Assembly: GCF_013416555.1 (NCBI RefSeq)
Contig: NZ_JACCFG010000003.1
Location: 62,001-126,000 of the forward strand
Source: Sphingomonas sp. R-74633
GTDB taxonomy: Bacteria > Pseudomonadota > Alphaproteobacteria > Sphingomonadales > Sphingomonadaceae
DNA length: 64,000 nucleotides
Reading direction: 5' to 3'
The position numbers were made by a program, and so were the translations under genes. Positions 63,514-64,000 of this stretch are shown piece after piece. The notes below the pieces were generated by a model. It did no database searches. It was not told where the DNA came from and worked only from the letters and a program-made list of their open reading frames with translations. Positions within the stretch are counted from its first letter, which is position 1. Each line of letters starts with the position of its first letter.

Positions 63514-64000
63514 ATGGCCGTGTCCCGCCTCGTGCTCACCGACTTCCGCAACCATGAAGACGCCGTGCTGTCGCCCGGCGCGGGCTTCGTGGTGCTGAGC
63601 GGCGAGAATGGCGCGGGCAAGACCAATGTGCTCGAGGCGCTGTCGCTGCTTGCGCCGGGGCGCGGATTGCGACGCGCGCCGCTGGCCGAGATGGCGCGGC
63701 AAGGCGGCAGCGGCGGGTTCGGCGTGGCGGCGCGGCTCGGCGAGACCGATATCGGCACGGGCACGCAGAGCGACGCGCCCGAGCGCCGGCTGGTGCGGAT
63801 CAACGGTGCGGCTTCGGCGGCGACGACGCTCGCCGAATGGGTGAGCGTGCTGTGGCTCACTCCGGCGATGGACCGGCTGTTCGTCGAGGGCGCGAGCGAA
63901 CGGCGGCGGTTCCTCGACCGGCTCACCCTCGCGCTGAGCCCCGGGCATGCGCACCACGCGACCCGCTATGAGGCGGCGATGCGCGAGCGCAACCGGCTGT
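63514..64000 (+). CDS. recF: RecF, DNA repair and replication ATPase, 3' end cut by window edge
   Basis: RecF loads RecA at gaps during recombinational repair. The visible 162 residues have the RecF start ([19 protein letters not shown]), the Walker [15 protein letters not shown] near residue 32, [13 protein letters not shown], and [19 protein letters not shown], the conserved dimer region. The remaining two-thirds of the gene lie outside the window. The ATG at 63514 follows a weak GGCGGG. Its closeness to dnaN follows a common dnaN-recF order, here interrupted by two genes. Confidence 0.93.
   Translation, partial: MAVSRLVLTDFRNHEDAVLSPGAGFVVLSGENGAGKTNVLEALSLLAPGRGLRRAPLAEMARQGGSGGFGVAARLGETDIGTGTQSDAPERRLVRINGAASAATTLAEWVSVLWLTPAMDRLFVEGASERRRFLDRLTLALSPGHAHHATRYEAAMRERNRL

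Overview
The window is high-GC, densely packed bacterial chromosome, most likely from an alphaproteobacterium of the order Sphingomonadales, probably Sphingomonas. This is inferred from a PrsK/PrsR/PrsT exopolysaccharide-regulation cluster next to an EpsB-type sugar transferase, a UrcA-family protein, an IalB-like secreted protein, a type I QueF, a Coq4-like protein beside dnaN, and paired REP-like palindromes. No insertion sequence, prophage, CRISPR array, tRNA or rRNA gene was found. I annotate 60 protein genes; two are cut by the window edges (a sulfotransferase on the left, recF on the right) and one is a doubtful leader ORF.

Region by region. 1-8.8 kb holds surface polysaccharide functions: a sulfotransferase, a GDP-mannose pyrophosphorylase, an EpsB-like sugar transferase and the translationally overlapping prsK-prsR-prsT genes. 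8.9-16.5 kb has a small secreted HExxH protein coupled to a DUF815 ATPase, an orphan HisKA_2 sensor kinase, an Uup-type ABC-F ATPase, a PepSY protein/response regulator/histidine kinase operon, and an acidic hypothetical protein behind an AT-rich promoter region. 16.6-26.7 kb carries a flavin oxidoreductase, a HAD phosphatase, dapD, a tryptophan-degradation pair (kynA plus a divergent kynureninase-like gene), a divergent UrcA/winged-helix-TPR regulator pair separated by a five-fold 11-bp repeat, a CoA-binding protein, an Mrp ATPase and hflKC. 26.8-34.2 kb encodes a DegP-like protease, a HerA-like ATPase, an AI-2E family permease, an ArsR/SRPBCC pair and an OPT transporter. 34.2-43.2 kb has a GT4 fusion with a GH130 enzyme, queF, a sulfurtransferase, cystathionine beta-lyase, an MscS channel and a FemAB-like acyltransferase. 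43.2-49.1 kb is a minus-strand run of three large polytopic membrane proteins, two of them tandem paralogues, behind a secreted or lipoprotein gene. 49.2-64 kb is housekeeping: argG, cfa, a TauE permease, GNAT, rlmN, a LysR/oxidoreductase divergon, small secreted proteins, a phosphatase, an outer-membrane protein, dnaN, coq4-like and recF.

How the genes fit together. ManC could supply GDP-mannose both to the EPS pathway started by the EpsB-like transferase and to the GT4/GH130 pair; PrsK-PrsR probably controls the EPS genes. Most gene pairs are joined by 1-17 bp overlaps, and six convergent pairs overlap at their 3' ends. The least understood material is the membrane-protein trio, the GT4-barrel/GH130 pair, and the repeat-controlled UrcA/TPR-regulator divergon. 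I saw no clear example of a wholly new system; these are the best candidates.
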